Assembly (NCBI RefSeq): GCF_000013625.1
Contig: NC_009659.1
Location: 2,542,001-2,606,000, forward strand
Length of the DNA: 64,000 nucleotides
Direction of reading: 5' to 3'
Source of the DNA: Janthinobacterium sp. Marseille
GTDB taxonomy: Bacteria > Pseudomonadota > Gammaproteobacteria > Burkholderiales > Burkholderiaceae_D
Every line of letters starts with the position of its first letter. Within the stretch, counting starts at the first letter, position 1. Shown here piece after piece: positions 9,517-20,031 of the stretch. Position numbers and translations under genes: made by a program. The notes under the pieces are model-generated. The model was given only the letters and a program-made list of their open reading frames with translations. It made no database searches and had not been told where the DNA came from.

Positions 9517-10025
9517 ACGTCTCCACTAACTTTGTTACCTGCTTTATCAATTTTGGAATAAGGACGTGCCGGATTGCCCATTACCAATGTATAGGGTGGA
9601 ACGTCTCTTGTAACAACACTTCCCGCGGCAATCATCGCATATTCACCTATTGTCACACCGCAGACAATTGTGCTATTCGCTCCAACGCTCGCACCGGTCT
9701 CGATCATGGTCGGCGTGACTTCCCAGCCCGCATTAAATGCACGCGGCACCTTGTCATTTGTAAAAGTCACATTCGGACCAATGAATACATCATCTCCCAA
9801 CGTCACACCGTTATAGACCGAGACACTGTTTTGCACCTTGCAACGATGACCAATTTTTACAGCATGATCCACGTAAACATCCTTTGAAAGGATGCAATCC
9901 TCTCCAATGACAGCATTCTCGCGAATCTGTACATTGATCCAAACCTTTGTGCCTCTGCCAATTGTTGCCGCGTCTGAAACATTGGTAGTGGGATGCAGGT
10001 ATACATCTGCTCTATTGATACTCAT
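9513..10025 (-). CDS. Left-handed beta-helix N-acetyltransferase (WbpD/WlbB-like)
   Basis: A 170-residue hexapeptide-repeat acyltransferase. Nearly the whole chain consists of I/V-G-x-x-x-x turns (for example [29 protein letters not shown]), which build a left-handed beta-helix trimer. A central FTNDKVPRA loop and a C-terminal proline-rich segment ending in MGNPARPY are usual for sugar N-acetyltransferases such as WbpD and WlbB. It would use acetyl-CoA to acetylate the new 3-amino group. It overlaps both neighbours by four bases. Confidence 0.9.
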   Translation of the reverse strand: MSINRADVYLHPTTNVSDAATIGRGTKVWINVQIRENAVIGEDCILSKDVYVDHAVKIGHRCKVQNSVSVYNGVTLGDDVFIGPNVTFTNDKVPRAFNAGWEVTPTMIETGASVGANSTIVCGVTIGEYAMIAAGSVVTRDVPPYTLVMGNPARPYSKIDKAGNKVSGDV

Positions 10026-11143
10026 TTTTTTACTCCGGAATCACGGACTGCTGAAATGACATACTCTAATTCTTCACTTGTCATATAAGGGAAAAGTGGC
10101 AAATTCAATACCGACTCACACAATACATTCGCTTGTGATCCGCCATATTGTGCTTTCAGATAGGGGGCTGCACCAACCTGTGCTGACATGACCCCGGGAT
10201 AGATATTCCCAAAACCTATTGATCTTTCCTTTAGCAATTTTTCCAGTTTACTTTTTTCATTCTTGTCTGGAACCAGGCATACATTGCAATATCCGTTTTC
10301 TGTATATCCTTCCGGGACCGACATAGGTGCCAAGCCAACTGCTGGCAATTGTTCACGATAGAAAGATGCTGACTTTTGGCGAGACTCGATTCTTGCATCA
10401 ATATAGTCAAGCGAGATATTCAGAAAGGCTGCCTGCAATGCGTCCAGGCGCGAATTCCAGCCTACATCGCCATACCCATAATGTGCCGTACGACCATGAT
10501 TGCCGAGCCTGCGCACTTTATCCGCCAATACAGGATCATTTGTGAAAACGGCACCGCCATCGCCCGCTGCACCCAGAACCTTCGCAGGATAAAAAGAGGT
10601 GGTCGAAATATGAGCCCCCTTAAAAATGGACTCATCCTGATACTTCACACCGAAACACTGCGCTCCATCTTCCAATAAGGGAACACTATGCTTAAGGCAA
10701 AGCGATCTCAATTCATTCAAGCGCGCGCTTCCCCATCCATACAAATGAACGATCATCGCGGCTTTAGGTTTTGCTTCTACCAATGCTTGCTCAAAAGCGT
10801 TCAGGTCCACACCGCCATCAGCAATATTTACGTCGACCGTAGCTGGGCTCGCACCCACGTTGACGACAGCTTCAAATGTCGCCCAAAACGTCGCGTTTGG
10901 CACGAGCACAGTATCCCCCGCACCGACACCCAACGCACGCAAAGCAAGTTGAAGCGCGTCAGTACCGTTGGCGCAACCCACCGCATAAGAGACGCCCAAA
11001 GTTTCAACCAGGCGTTTTTCTAATGTTTCAACTTCTATCCCGCCGATAAACTGGGCACCACTGGACATAGCTTCTACTTTAGCCAGCCAACGCTGTTTAA
11101 AACCTGCTTCAAAACGGGTTATATCAATAAATGGAACTTTCAT
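10022..11143 (-). CDS. DegT/DnrJ aminotransferase (WbpE-like)
   Basis: A 373-residue PLP aminotransferase with the lysine in [16 protein letters not shown], the loop form seen in WbpE/WlbC enzymes, and the cofactor aspartate in [10 protein letters not shown]. It should add the 3-amino group to the 3-keto uronic acid made by the adjacent Gfo/Idh/MocA enzyme. It is the first gene after a 185-base gap that separates it from the two-domain oxidoreductase, and its ATG has GGAG close in front, so a promoter or processing point in that gap is possible. Confidence 0.9.
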   Translation of the reverse strand: MKVPFIDITRFEAGFKQRWLAKVEAMSSGAQFIGGIEVETLEKRLVETLGVSYAVGCANGTDALQLALRALGVGAGDTVLVPNATFWATFEAVVNVGASPATVDVNIADGGVDLNAFEQALVEAKPKAAMIVHLYGWGSARLNELRSLCLKHSVPLLEDGAQCFGVKYQDESIFKGAHISTTSFYPAKVLGAAGDGGAVFTNDPVLADKVRRLGNHGRTAHYGYGDVGWNSRLDALQAAFLNISLDYIDARIESRQKSASFYREQLPAVGLAPMSVPEGYTENGYCNVCLVPDKNEKSKLEKLLKERSIGFGNIYPGVMSAQVGAAPYLKAQYGGSQANVLCESVLNLPLFPYMTSEELEYVISAVRDSGVKK

Positions 11144-11328
11144 TTCACTCCAATTGCTCTATATAGTTAGTTGAGTCTACTAAGTAGGTGCTGCTACCGC
11201 TCGACCTGATAGTGTGCTAATCCCTTTAAGGGAAGGTCTTCTTATATGATCAAGGGACACTGCTCACACTGCGGGAAGACACAACAAGAAAAAATCTTCC
11301 AATCAGCTATCGCAATTACCTCCAAAAA

Positions 11329-13479
11329 TTATTCATTTCCGGACAAAAATCCCTGAACCTTCATTGCTATTTCCGATACTTGATTTTGTTCCCACAGCTG
11401 TATTGGCCATTCTCCACCGTTCTTCACAGCATCAGCAAAAATTTCGAGCTCGGTTTTTTGTCCTTTTTCCGACAATTTTGTTTTCAATCCCGCGGCTTTC
11501 GAGCCAGTTATCTCCAAAGATTTAAAATCATTCATAGCAATTGTCATGCCGTCGACAAAAACCTCCAATTGCTCTTTCGGATAGTCCTTTGCCCCTAAAG
11601 CTGTATATGTAAGGGTAGCTATAGACCCATCGGCAAAGGACATGCTTGCCACAAAATTATCCGTACCACTGTAATAAGTGGTCGCCGGCTTAATACTTTG
11701 TGCCGATACAGAAATGACTTTACTACCTGTAAGGAAAGTGAAGAGATCATAAATATGGCAAGCTTCGCCAATATTGCGCCCACCTCCCTCATGTGTGTGC
11801 ACCCAATGATCCAACGGAATGTAGCCGGCATTCATTCTGTAATTCAGCACCATTGGGTTAGTTCTCTTGGCTACTATTTCCTTGATACGTTTTGCATAAG
11901 GCGAGAAGCGGCGATTGAATCCAGTCAGGAGAATTGGCTGCGGCCCGATTGCGGCTGCATAAAATTCGTTGATTCTGTTCAATTCCTCTTGCGTAATTGC
12001 AAGCGGCTTTTCAACCAGAACATGTTTTCCCGCGGCCAGTGCTTGCAGAACCATCTCTGCGTGCAAATTGTGGCGCGTCGCGATAAGCACTGCATCGACC
12101 TCAGCATCCTGAAGGATGGCACTGAAATCAGTCGATGCATTTACTGCCCCAAACTGTTTTGCAGTTGCGACAGCGTTTGGTCCCGTACGGCTGACGACGG
12201 TGTAGAGTTGATACCGATCAGGCATATCCTTGATATTTGGAAGATGCATACCTTTTGCAAAACTTCCGGCACCAATTACAGCCATGCGTACCTGGGACGA
12301 GCTGCCCTTGGCTGATGCAATCTTATTCGGAATCGTTCGGACAATTGGATCGCCATTTCCAGATGACGGATATGACAACAACACCATCAGGGGCTTCGTT
12401 TCGGTGTCCTTCAAGGTTTCATATGCAGCAGTCGCCTGATCGACAGGAAACGTTGTGGAAATCAACGCGTCCAAACGGACGCGCCCTTCCGCAATCAATC
12501 GCAGGTATTCAGCCATGTTGCGATTTTCTGTCCAGCGCACATAGCCAATTGGATAATCAAGGCCATGCTCTTCGTAATTCGCATCGTAGCGGCCGGGGCC
12601 GTAAGATGATGAAATGAAAAAATCAAGTTCCTTCAGATAAAAATCGCCACGATTCAAATTCAGGCCCACATCCCCGACAAGGACTGTGCGTCCTTTTTTT
12701 CGACACATTTTAAACGCGGTGGAAATTACCGCGTCAGATGGAGTTGCCGCCGTGATGATGACACCATCCGCACCAATCCCTCCTGTCATGCGGTTGACAT
12801 GCTCGATATCATTTTCTGTTTCAGTGGAGATACCTACGTCCATGCCGTGCTGCTGCGCCAGGCGAACGCGCTCATTGTCCAGATCAACACCAATTACGCG
12901 ACATCCGTTGGCTTTCAACAACTGCACTGTCAGTTGGCCGAGAATCCCCAGTCCAATCACGACAAACGTTTCGCCCAAAGTTGGTGAAGCACGTCGCACA
13001 CCCTGCAAGGCAATAGCACCCAATGTCACCGTGCTTGCATGATCAATATTTACTGCATCGTCAATGAAAACAGCAAGATTTTTTGGTACACAAATATACT
13101 CGGCATGGAAGGCGCATTGCGCACCCGCACATGCAACCCTGTCACCGACCTTGAATTCATCCACACCGGCACCAACCTCAACCACGACGCCTGCAGCCGA
13201 ATAGCCAGTTGGCATAGCGGCCGTTAAACGCTCGTTAATCTGGGACGATGCTTTCGACAAACCTTGCGATGCAATCATTGCAAGCGCCTTTTTAACATTC
13301 TCAGGTTGTCGCAGAGCACGCCGCCAGAGCGGCAGGCCGGTTGCCCTCACACCGCTCATTTCCGTACCAATGGAAATACATGATGATTGAACCTGGACCA
13401 GCACAGATCCTGGCTCGACGGTTGGGGCAGGAACATCTTCGAGTACAACGGAGCCTTGCTTAATCAATACTTGCTTCAT
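11329..13479 (-). CDS. Two-domain oxidoreductase: zinc-type alcohol dehydrogenase fused to Gfo/Idh/MocA dehydrogenase
   Basis: A protein of about 716 residues joining two oxidoreductase domains. Residues 1-370 form a medium-chain dehydrogenase with the NAD loop VIGLGILGQLT. From about 400 a Gfo/Idh/MocA domain begins (MAVIGAGSFAKG), with its EKP motif in HVLVEKPLAI. Bi-domain enzymes of this kind recur in O-antigen and capsule loci and are thought to modify nucleotide sugars. I choose the ATG at 13479 because it makes a four-base overlap with the wecC stop, like other junctions here, and has GAGG nine bases upstream. The ATG at 13485 is possible. The substrate is unknown. Confidence 0.88.
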   Translation of the reverse strand: MKQVLIKQGSVVLEDVPAPTVEPGSVLVQVQSSCISIGTEMSGVRATGLPLWRRALRQPENVKKALAMIASQGLSKASSQINERLTAAMPTGYSAAGVVVEVGAGVDEFKVGDRVACAGAQCAFHAEYICVPKNLAVFIDDAVNIDHASTVTLGAIALQGVRRASPTLGETFVVIGLGILGQLTVQLLKANGCRVIGVDLDNERVRLAQQHGMDVGISTETENDIEHVNRMTGGIGADGVIITAATPSDAVISTAFKMCRKKGRTVLVGDVGLNLNRGDFYLKELDFFISSSYGPGRYDANYEEHGLDYPIGYVRWTENRNMAEYLRLIAEGRVRLDALISTTFPVDQATAAYETLKDTETKPLMVLLSYPSSGNGDPIVRTIPNKIASAKGSSSQVRMAVIGAGSFAKGMHLPNIKDMPDRYQLYTVVSRTGPNAVATAKQFGAVNASTDFSAILQDAEVDAVLIATRHNLHAEMVLQALAAGKHVLVEKPLAITQEELNRINEFYAAAIGPQPILLTGFNRRFSPYAKRIKEIVAKRTNPMVLNYRMNAGYIPLDHWVHTHEGGGRNIGEACHIYDLFTFLTGSKVISVSAQSIKPATTYYSGTDNFVASMSFADGSIATLTYTALGAKDYPKEQLEVFVDGMTIAMNDFKSLEITGSKAAGLKTKLSEKGQKTELEIFADAVKNGGEWPIQLWEQNQVSEIAMKVQGFLSGNE

Positions 13480-14723
13480 GCCCATATACCTCGCGCATCA
13501 ACTATCGCTTTTTTGGCAAGCACTGCGGAATCAATTTCCTTGAAGCAGGTATGATCTACTAGGCTGACCACAACATTTGCTTTTAAAAGCGCCTCTTCGA
13601 TACTTACCAGTTTCACGTTATCAAAATTTGCCAAATTTTTAGGCAATGCGTGAATAAATGGCTCTACCAGTAAAAGTTGCAATCCTTGCTGAGCCAGCAT
13701 TTGCACAATATGTACTGCAGGGCTTTCGCGCAAGTCATCGATATCAGCTTTAAAAGCAAGACCGAAGCATGCGACTGTCGGCGCTTCGTATAAGGCTGCC
13801 GCTTTCTGAACCTGCTCAACAACAAAGAGAGGCTTTCCATCATTAACTGCTCGTGCAGTACTAATGATTTTTGAGAGTTCCGGAGCAGAATCAACAATGA
13901 ACCAAGGATCTACAGCAATACAATGTCCACCGACACCGGGGCCCGGATTAAGAATATTTACCCGGGGGTGGCGGTTCGCCAGTCTCACCAGCTCCCAAAC
14001 ATTGATATCAAGTTTTTCGCAAATCAACGACAATTCATTTGCAAAAGCAATATTTACATCACGAAAACTGTTTTCAGTGAGCTTGCACATCTCAGCAGTT
14101 CTGGCTTCAGTCAAAACACACTCACCCTTGACGAATTGCTTATAAAGCGCCTGGGCACGTTGAGAGCAATTTGAAGTGATCCCGCCAATTACCCGATCAT
14201 TTGAAATAAGTTCGGTCAATACCTTCCCCGGGAGTACGCGCTCCGGACAGTAAGCCAAATTGATATCTGTATCGTCATTAATCTCCGATGGAAATTTCAG
14301 TTCGGGCCTGGCGTCGGCTAACCACTGTGTCATTTTTTCAGTAGTTCCGACAGGACAGGTTGACTCCAAAATAACCAGGTCGCCCTTCTTAAGAAAAGGC
14401 GCGATAGATTTTGTGGCTGATTCCACATACGAAATATCCGGCTGATGCTGTCCTTTGAACGGGGTAGGAACCGCAATGATGAATGCATCCGCTTGTTCCA
14501 CCGTCGTTGAAGCGCGTAAATTTCCATTGGCAACCGTATCTCTTACCAATTTATCCAGGTCTGGTTCGACAATATGGATTTCACCACGATTAATCGTTTC
14601 AACCGCATCGGAATTGATATCAACACCAAGGACTTTAACCCCTGTGCTGGCCAAAACCGCCGCCGTAGGAAGGCCAATATATCCAAGGCCAACAACAGTC
14701 ACTCGCTCAAAAACAAAACTCAT
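13476..14723 (-). CDS. wecC: UDP-N-acetyl-D-mannosamine dehydrogenase
   Basis: A 415-residue member of the UDP-glucose/GDP-mannose dehydrogenase family. It begins [18 protein letters not shown]. It has the proline-rich PTPF loop, the catalytic cysteine in the [12 protein letters not shown] segment at about 260, and the C-terminal LRESPA nucleotide-binding motif. The sequence is close to Escherichia coli WecC over its full length from memory (for example [12 protein letters not shown] and [15 protein letters not shown]). It makes UDP-ManNAcA from UDP-ManNAc with two NAD. Its substrate would come from wecB directly upstream. Confidence 0.93.
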   Translation of the reverse strand: MSFVFERVTVVGLGYIGLPTAAVLASTGVKVLGVDINSDAVETINRGEIHIVEPDLDKLVRDTVANGNLRASTTVEQADAFIIAVPTPFKGQHQPDISYVESATKSIAPFLKKGDLVILESTCPVGTTEKMTQWLADARPELKFPSEINDDTDINLAYCPERVLPGKVLTELISNDRVIGGITSNCSQRAQALYKQFVKGECVLTEARTAEMCKLTENSFRDVNIAFANELSLICEKLDINVWELVRLANRHPRVNILNPGPGVGGHCIAVDPWFIVDSAPELSKIISTARAVNDGKPLFVVEQVQKAAALYEAPTVACFGLAFKADIDDLRESPAVHIVQMLAQQGLQLLLVEPFIHALPKNLANFDNVKLVSIEEALLKANVVVSLVDHTCFKEIDSAVLAKKAIVDARGIWA

Positions 14724-15844
14724 TTCAACCTGCTTTTCAAAATATTGACAATGGATTGTGACGAAGTGCCATTTCCATAAGGATTATGAATACGCGAAAA
14801 CATTCGATATGCTTCGCTGTCATCTAATAGCTGATTTGTTTCACTACATATTTTTTCAATATCCACACCGACGAGCCTGACCGTACCGGCGTCAACAGCC
14901 TCTGGTCTTTCCGTCGTCTCCCGCATGACCAGAACAGGCTTGCCAAGCGAAGGAGCCTCTTCTTGAATTCCACCGGAATCAGTCAAAATCAGCGTCGACC
15001 TGTCCATTAAATAAACAAAGGGAAGGTAATCAAGTGGCTCAATCAAATGGACGGCAGATGTATTGCCGAGAATCCGGCGAACCGGCTCTTGTACATGGGG
15101 ATTGAGATGAACCGGATATAAGATTTCCACATCCCCTCGCGATGCAATTTTTTGCAGGGCAAGGCATATGTTTTCAAAACCCGCACCAAAATTCTCACGC
15201 CGATGACCCGTTACCAGAATCAAGCGCTTATTGGAGTCAAGGTAGTTGAAGCGTGCGGCAAATTCCTGCTGTAACGATTCATTGGAACGAATGAAACTCA
15301 CAACTTTTAATAATGCGTCAATCACCGTATTACCGGTAACATGCACGCTGCCCGGGCGAACTCCCTCAGCAAGCAAATTACTGCGAGAGCGTTCTGTCGG
15401 TGCAAAGTGGACAGCCGCAATTGAGCCAGTCAAATGCCGGTTCATTTCCTCTGGCCAAGGGGAATAGGGATTGCCAGTTCGCAGGCCAGCTTCCACGTGG
15501 CCTACTTCAATTTTTGCGTAGTACGCAGCCAAACTTGCTGCAAATGTTGTAGAGGTATCTCCATGTACCAGCACGATGTCCGGCTTGGATTCCTTCAGCA
15601 CGTCCCGCATACCGACAAGTACGTTGCTTGTAATATCGGTTAAATCCTGGCCTTGACGCATCAGGTTCAGATCGTAATCCGGCACTATTTCAAAAAGTTC
15701 CAGCACCTGATCCAACATCTGCCGATGTTGGGCGGTTACGCACACCTGAACCACAAACTCAGGTTCATTCTGAAGAGCCTTGACCAAGGGCGCCATTTTT
15801 ATGGCCTCCGGCCTGGTTCCAAACACCACCATGATTTTATGCAT
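14720..15844 (-). CDS. wecB: UDP-N-acetylglucosamine 2-epimerase (non-hydrolysing)
   Basis: A 374-residue GT-B-fold epimerase with the N-terminal hallmark [13 protein letters not shown]. Further family motifs are VLVHGDTST, the HVEAGLRT loop, GHRRENFG and the C-terminal [12 protein letters not shown]. It interconverts UDP-GlcNAc and UDP-ManNAc. The ATG at 15844 is chosen over a GTG at 15862: it has AAGGGA in front and fits the family N-terminus. It overlaps the regulator gene by eight bases, and its stop overlaps wecC by four. Confidence 0.93.
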   Translation of the reverse strand: MHKIMVVFGTRPEAIKMAPLVKALQNEPEFVVQVCVTAQHRQMLDQVLELFEIVPDYDLNLMRQGQDLTDITSNVLVGMRDVLKESKPDIVLVHGDTSTTFAASLAAYYAKIEVGHVEAGLRTGNPYSPWPEEMNRHLTGSIAAVHFAPTERSRSNLLAEGVRPGSVHVTGNTVIDALLKVVSFIRSNESLQQEFAARFNYLDSNKRLILVTGHRRENFGAGFENICLALQKIASRGDVEILYPVHLNPHVQEPVRRILGNTSAVHLIEPLDYLPFVYLMDRSTLILTDSGGIQEEAPSLGKPVLVMRETTERPEAVDAGTVRLVGVDIEKICSETNQLLDDSEAYRMFSRIHNPYGNGTSSQSIVNILKSRLK

Positions 15845-16265
15845 GCGATCCCTTATTTTCACTCAGGGGGCCGCCTTCGGTGTCTGACAAATCTTTGATT
15901 TTGGCACAATCAATCTCGCGCTTTAACAACTGAATTTCTGCGTTAAGACGTTCGTATTCTGCCAACTTATATTTAAGAAAGCGTCCTGTAAGATTGGCCT
16001 TTTCTGTTATACCCAAAGGGGTAAGCAGATAGGCATATGCCAGTTTATTATTACTGCTTCTGAAATTTTGTATTTTGATAAGCCCCTTATCAATAAGGGC
16101 TTTAATACAATAGTTAACTTTCCCAAGACTTACCCCTAAAGAATCCGCCAAATCGCGCTGATTCATATGGGGATTCCCCTCCAGAAGGCGCAACACCTTC
16201 AAGTGGTTTTCTTCATGTGAAGTGGAATTATTCAAATTAATCCAAAAGTGAAAATAGACGATCAA
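15837..16265 (-). CDS. MarR-family EPS-associated transcriptional regulator
   Basis: A small winged-helix protein with the HTH stretch [18 protein letters not shown] followed by a recognition-wing segment and a lysine-rich coiled-coil-like C-terminus. It matches the MarR-like regulators that sit at the head of exopolysaccharide loci. No ATG is present before residue 34 of the open frame. Initiation is presumably at one of the TTG codons at 16265 or 16235, and I could not find a convincing ribosome site for either. It is the first gene of the polysaccharide transcript, so it may also act on its own promoter. Confidence 0.8.
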   Translation of the reverse strand: MIVYFHFWINLNNSTSHEENHLKVLRLLEGNPHMNQRDLADSLGVSLGKVNYCIKALIDKGLIKIQNFRSSNNKLAYAYLLTPLGITEKANLTGRFLKYKLAEYERLNAEIQLLKREIDCAKIKDLSDTEGGPLSENKGSHA

Positions 16266-16389
16266 TCAATTGCACAAAAGAAATATCATGCAATGATTAC
16301 ATCCGTTCAAGCAATGAACGGACTCTATCACACTGGAATTACTTTGAAAACTACTACGACCTTTGGGAATTAACGATCTTCGGTAGGAT

Positions 16390-17721
16390 TTACACGATAG
16401 CAGGCGATGAAACAACCTTGTTAGGATCGTTATCTTTGATGGTATTCAGATCAAATTTCACTGTAAATGTACTTCCCGCATCGGGCTGCGACTCAATTCC
16501 CAGCACCGCCCCATGCCTGAGCAGCACATGCTTCACAATGGCCAATCCCAGCCCCGTCCCCTGCGTTTCACGCGAACGACTCTTGTCGACACGATAGAAA
16601 CGCTCGGTCAGGCGAACAATATGCTCGGCACGAATGCCGATACCACTGTCCTTGACTGAAAACTGTGGTCCATTGCCGGCATCCTGCCATTTGATGTCAA
16701 TACGGCCGCCTTCCGGTGTATAACGCACCGCGTTCGACACCAGGTTACCGAAGGCACTGCGTAATTCGTCGGTGCTGCCCTGGATGTCCGGGCCTTCCAC
16801 CGTCAGTGAAATGACATGGCGACCGCCCGACAAGGCTTCTGCTTCCTGCAGGATTTGCCTTAACAAATTCCCGATATTCACGTGTTCCGGACGCAACGGA
16901 TAGTCAATCGACTCCAGGCGCGTCAGCGTCAGCATGTCTTCGACCAGGTTTTGCATGCGCTTGCCCTGCTCTATCATCAGGTTCAAATGCGACATGCGTA
17001 CATCCGGATCGAGGTTGGGTTGGCCTTGTGCGATTTCGAGGAAGCCGTTGATGACTGTCAACGGTGTGCGCAATTCATGGGAAGCATTCGCGATGAAGTC
17101 GCGGCGCATCATTTCGATACGGTCGGATTCGGTTGCGTCATGCGTGACCAGGATTTGACGGCGGTTTTCAAACGGGATGATCTGCACGATCAGCTTGCGG
17201 TCTTTTAACGTCAGCGTCAGCGGCTGGTCATAACGGCCGAGAATGATGTAGTCGATGAAGTCCGGATTGCGGATCAGGTTGGTGACGCGCATGCCCTTGT
17301 CGCGGCCGTTGTTCAGGCCCAGGTGCTTTTCCGCTGCCGGGTTGCACCATTCGAGGAAGAGCACGTCATCCATGATGACGACGCCATCCGGCAACAGGCT
17401 CATCGCCTGCCGGAAGCGCGCCAGCCATTCGGTCAACTCGGCACGGTTGCGCTCGTCATCACGCCGCAGGCGGTACAGGCGCGAAAAGATATCGGTCCAT
17501 GCGCCCCAGCCATCCGGCAGTTTTTCACTGTCCGGATGATCGAGCCAGCCACTTAGCTGGTAGAGATATTTGAGCTGGATGACGATCAGGATGATCATCA
17601 GTACCAGGGCAGTTGCCAAGCCTATCGACAAGCCAAAGAAATACCCGACAATTCCTGAGAATATCAAGATGATGGATAGTCGCAGGCTTGCGGGTACCCA
17701 GAACAACAACTGAGGATTCAT
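16390..17721 (-). CDS. phoR: Phosphate regulon sensor histidine kinase PhoR
   Basis: A 443-residue membrane sensor kinase. Two hydrophobic segments lie at about 14-50. A PAS domain follows at about 100-190, then the HisKA dimer with the phosphoacceptor His215 in ANASHELRTP. The HATPase domain has the N-box NLVSNAVRYT (327-336), DSGIGI (358-363) and GTGLGLAIV (388-396). It phosphorylates PhoB when phosphate is low and is held off by PhoU and the Pst transporter, both encoded upstream. It is the last gene of the pst-pho transcript, 17 bases after phoB. Confidence 0.95.
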   Translation of the reverse strand: MNPQLLFWVPASLRLSIILIFSGIVGYFFGLSIGLATALVLMIILIVIQLKYLYQLSGWLDHPDSEKLPDGWGAWTDIFSRLYRLRRDDERNRAELTEWLARFRQAMSLLPDGVVIMDDVLFLEWCNPAAEKHLGLNNGRDKGMRVTNLIRNPDFIDYIILGRYDQPLTLTLKDRKLIVQIIPFENRRQILVTHDATESDRIEMMRRDFIANASHELRTPLTVINGFLEIAQGQPNLDPDVRMSHLNLMIEQGKRMQNLVEDMLTLTRLESIDYPLRPEHVNIGNLLRQILQEAEALSGGRHVISLTVEGPDIQGSTDELRSAFGNLVSNAVRYTPEGGRIDIKWQDAGNGPQFSVKDSGIGIRAEHIVRLTERFYRVDKSRSRETQGTGLGLAIVKHVLLRHGAVLGIESQPDAGSTFTVKFDLNTIKDNDPNKVVSSPAIV

Positions 17722-17738
17722 AGAGTGGTTTGGGCGGC

Positions 17739-18428
17739 TTATTTCGTAGAAAGCATATAGCCTACACTACGCACCGTTTTGATCAAGTGTTCCGCGTCTT
17801 TCAGGGCCTTGCGCAAACGCAGTACGTGGACGTCCACGGTACGTTCTTCGATCACCACATGATCACCCCACACCTTGTCCAGCAACTGGCTGCGCGAGAA
17901 TACGCGGTCCGGATGGGCGAGGAAGAACTTCAGCAATTTGAATTCGGCATGGCCGATATCGATTTTTTCATCGTTCATGCTGACGCTGCAGCTGACCGGA
18001 TCCAGGCTGATGTTCCCGGCTGTCATCAGGGTCTGCGAATGCTCAGGCGTCTTGCGACGCAGCAGCGCATTGATACGTGCCGTCAGTTCGCGTGGTGAAA
18101 ACGGTTTGGTGACGTAATCATCGGCACCGTTGTCGAGGCCGGCGATTTTGTCTTCTTCCATGCTTTTTGCAGTCAGCATGATGATAGGCAGTTCATTGAA
18201 CTGGCGATCAGCGCGGATGCGCGATAACAGGCGCAAACCGCTCTGGTCCGGCAGCATCCAGTCGAGCAGGATCAGCTGCGGCAGGCGTTGCTGGATAAAG
18301 TCCCAGGCATCGCCTGCATTCTGTACCGCCGCAACATTCCAGCCGGCCCCTTTCAGGGTAAATGTCACCAGCTCGATAATTGGCGGTTCGTCTTCAACAA
18401 TCAGTATGGTAGGTTTTTCAGCAGCCAT
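17739..18428 (-). CDS. phoB: Phosphate regulon response regulator PhoB
   Basis: A 229-residue OmpR/PhoB-type regulator. The receiver domain has the acidic pair in VEDEP (11-15), the phosphoacceptor Asp56 in LLDWMLP, and the conserved lysine in VTKPFS. The C-terminal winged helix ends with TVDVHVLRLRKAL and a RSVGYML turn. It binds Pho boxes, three sets of which are visible in this window (23128-23145, 23187-23204, 30844-30872). It is six bases downstream of phoU. Confidence 0.96.
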   Translation of the reverse strand: MAAEKPTILIVEDEPPIIELVTFTLKGAGWNVAAVQNAGDAWDFIQQRLPQLILLDWMLPDQSGLRLLSRIRADRQFNELPIIMLTAKSMEEDKIAGLDNGADDYVTKPFSPRELTARINALLRRKTPEHSQTLMTAGNISLDPVSCSVSMNDEKIDIGHAEFKLLKFFLAHPDRVFSRSQLLDKVWGDHVVIEERTVDVHVLRLRKALKDAEHLIKTVRSVGYMLSTK

Positions 18429-18434
18429 AATCGC

Positions 18435-19145
18435 TTAGTTAGTGGTGCGCTCGTCTAATTGCGTAGCAGCGTAATCAGTATGGCGAATATCCTTGCCTTC
18501 GACAATGTAGATCACGTATTCAGCAATATTTTTTGCATGGTCACCGATGCGTTCGATCGCCTTCGCGACCCACAGGGTATCCAGCGCGCCGGAAATCGTG
18601 CGTGGATCTTCCATCATAAAGGTGATCAGGGTACGCATGATGGAGCGGAATTCGTGGTCCACCACTTCGTCCTGCGCAATCAGCTTGATCGCCTGCTTGC
18701 CATCGAGGCGTGCAAACGCATCCAGTGCATCGTGCAGCATATTGCTGGCGCTGGTCGCCATTACGCGAATAGTTTCGTAGTGGTTGATGGTGGTGACACC
18801 GCGCTCGGTAATGTTTTTTGCCGCGCGTGCGATTTTGGTCGCTTCGTCGCCGATACGTTCGAGATCGGTGATGACCTTGATCGTAGCCATCACAGTACGC
18901 AAATCGTTGGCGGCCGGCTGGCGTTTGACGATCAGGTGGCTGCAGGCGTCATCCAGCGATACTTCGAGGCTGTTGACATTGTCATCGCCCTTGATCACTG
19001 CCTCGGCCTGCGGGATATTACCGCTTTTGAAGCATGCCACTGCATCATGAAACTGGCTTTCCACGAGGCCGCCCATCAACAATACCTTGGAACGGATGGT
19101 TTCCAGATCCATATCGTATTGCTTGGAAGAGTGTTCGCCTGACAT
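18435..19145 (-). CDS. phoU: Phosphate signalling complex protein PhoU
   Basis: A 236-residue all-helical protein made of two PhoU repeats, each with the metal-site-type sequence (ERIGDEATKIA in the first, ERIGDHAKNIAEY in the second). It links PstB status to PhoR and keeps the regulon off when phosphate is plentiful. It lies 84 bases after pstB and directly before phoB, the common order in betaproteobacteria. Confidence 0.96.
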   Translation of the reverse strand: MSGEHSSKQYDMDLETIRSKVLLMGGLVESQFHDAVACFKSGNIPQAEAVIKGDDNVNSLEVSLDDACSHLIVKRQPAANDLRTVMATIKVITDLERIGDEATKIARAAKNITERGVTTINHYETIRVMATSASNMLHDALDAFARLDGKQAIKLIAQDEVVDHEFRSIMRTLITFMMEDPRTISGALDTLWVAKAIERIGDHAKNIAEYVIYIVEGKDIRHTDYAATQLDERTTN

Positions 19146-19229
19146 CAGGTTTCTCCTAAATAAATTCCGTTAGATGTTTATATGCAGTGGCTGGTGTACA
19201 GCCCACCGCACGTTTTTATTCTTATCAAA

Positions 19230-20012
19230 TCAACCGAAGCGGCCGGTAATGTAATCCTGTGTATCTTTCTTGTTCGGGTTCATGAAAATCTGGTCGGTTT
19301 CACCAAATTCGACCAGTTCACCCAGGTACATATATGCGGTGTAGTCCGAGCAACGTGCCGCTTGTTGCATATTGTGCGTAACGATGGCGATGGTGTAGTC
19401 ACCCTTCAGTTCGCTGATCAGCTCTTCGATTTTTGCAGTCGAGATCGGATCCAGTGCCGATGTTGGTTCATCCAGCAGCAAGACGTCCGGTTTCACTGCC
19501 ACGCCGCGGGCGATACACAAACGCTGCTGCTGACCACCGGACAGGCTCAGGCCGCTCTTGTGGAGCTTGTCCTTGACTTCGGTCCACAGCGCCGCCTTGT
19601 TCAAGGCCCATTCCACGCGCTCGTCCATCTCGCCTTTCGGCAGGTTTTCGTACAGGCGCACACCGAAAGCGATGTTGTCATAGACCGACATCGGGAACGG
19701 GGTTGGCTTCTGGAACACCATGCCGACCTTGGCGCGCAACATGTTCACGTCTTGTCCCGGTTCCAGGATGTTTTTGCCGTGGTACATGATCTTGCCTTCC
19801 GCACGTTGGCCCGGATACAGGTCATACATGCGGTTGAAAGTACGCAGCAAGGTCGATTTACCGCAGCCGGATGGGCCGATGAATGCCGTTACCTTTTTAT
19901 CGTGAATATCCAGGTTGATATTCTTCAGGCCCTGGAAGGAGCCGTAGAAGAAATTCAGGTTGGCAATTTCGAGAGTCTTTTTTGTCATGTCCACAGACGT
20001 TTGAGTAGTCAT
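19230..20012 (-). CDS. pstB: Phosphate ABC transporter ATP-binding protein
   Basis: A 260-residue ABC ATPase with Walker [10 protein letters not shown] (46-54), the signature LSGGQQQR (157-164) and Walker B VLLLDEP (177-183), followed by the usual H-loop IVTHNMQQA. It powers phosphate import through PstC and PstA. The gene follows pstA by 19 bases. Confidence 0.97.
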   Translation of the reverse strand: MTTQTSVDMTKKTLEIANLNFFYGSFQGLKNINLDIHDKKVTAFIGPSGCGKSTLLRTFNRMYDLYPGQRAEGKIMYHGKNILEPGQDVNMLRAKVGMVFQKPTPFPMSVYDNIAFGVRLYENLPKGEMDERVEWALNKAALWTEVKDKLHKSGLSLSGGQQQRLCIARGVAVKPDVLLLDEPTSALDPISTAKIEELISELKGDYTIAIVTHNMQQAARCSDYTAYMYLGELVEFGETDQIFMNPNKKDTQDYITGRFG

Positions 20013-20031
20013 AGCGTTCGCTTGGATAAAT

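Noticed and set aside
18459..19142. Open frame of 227 codons opposite phoU
   Set aside because: It lies fully antisense to phoU, has no ribosome site, and its length follows from the GC-rich third positions of phoU.
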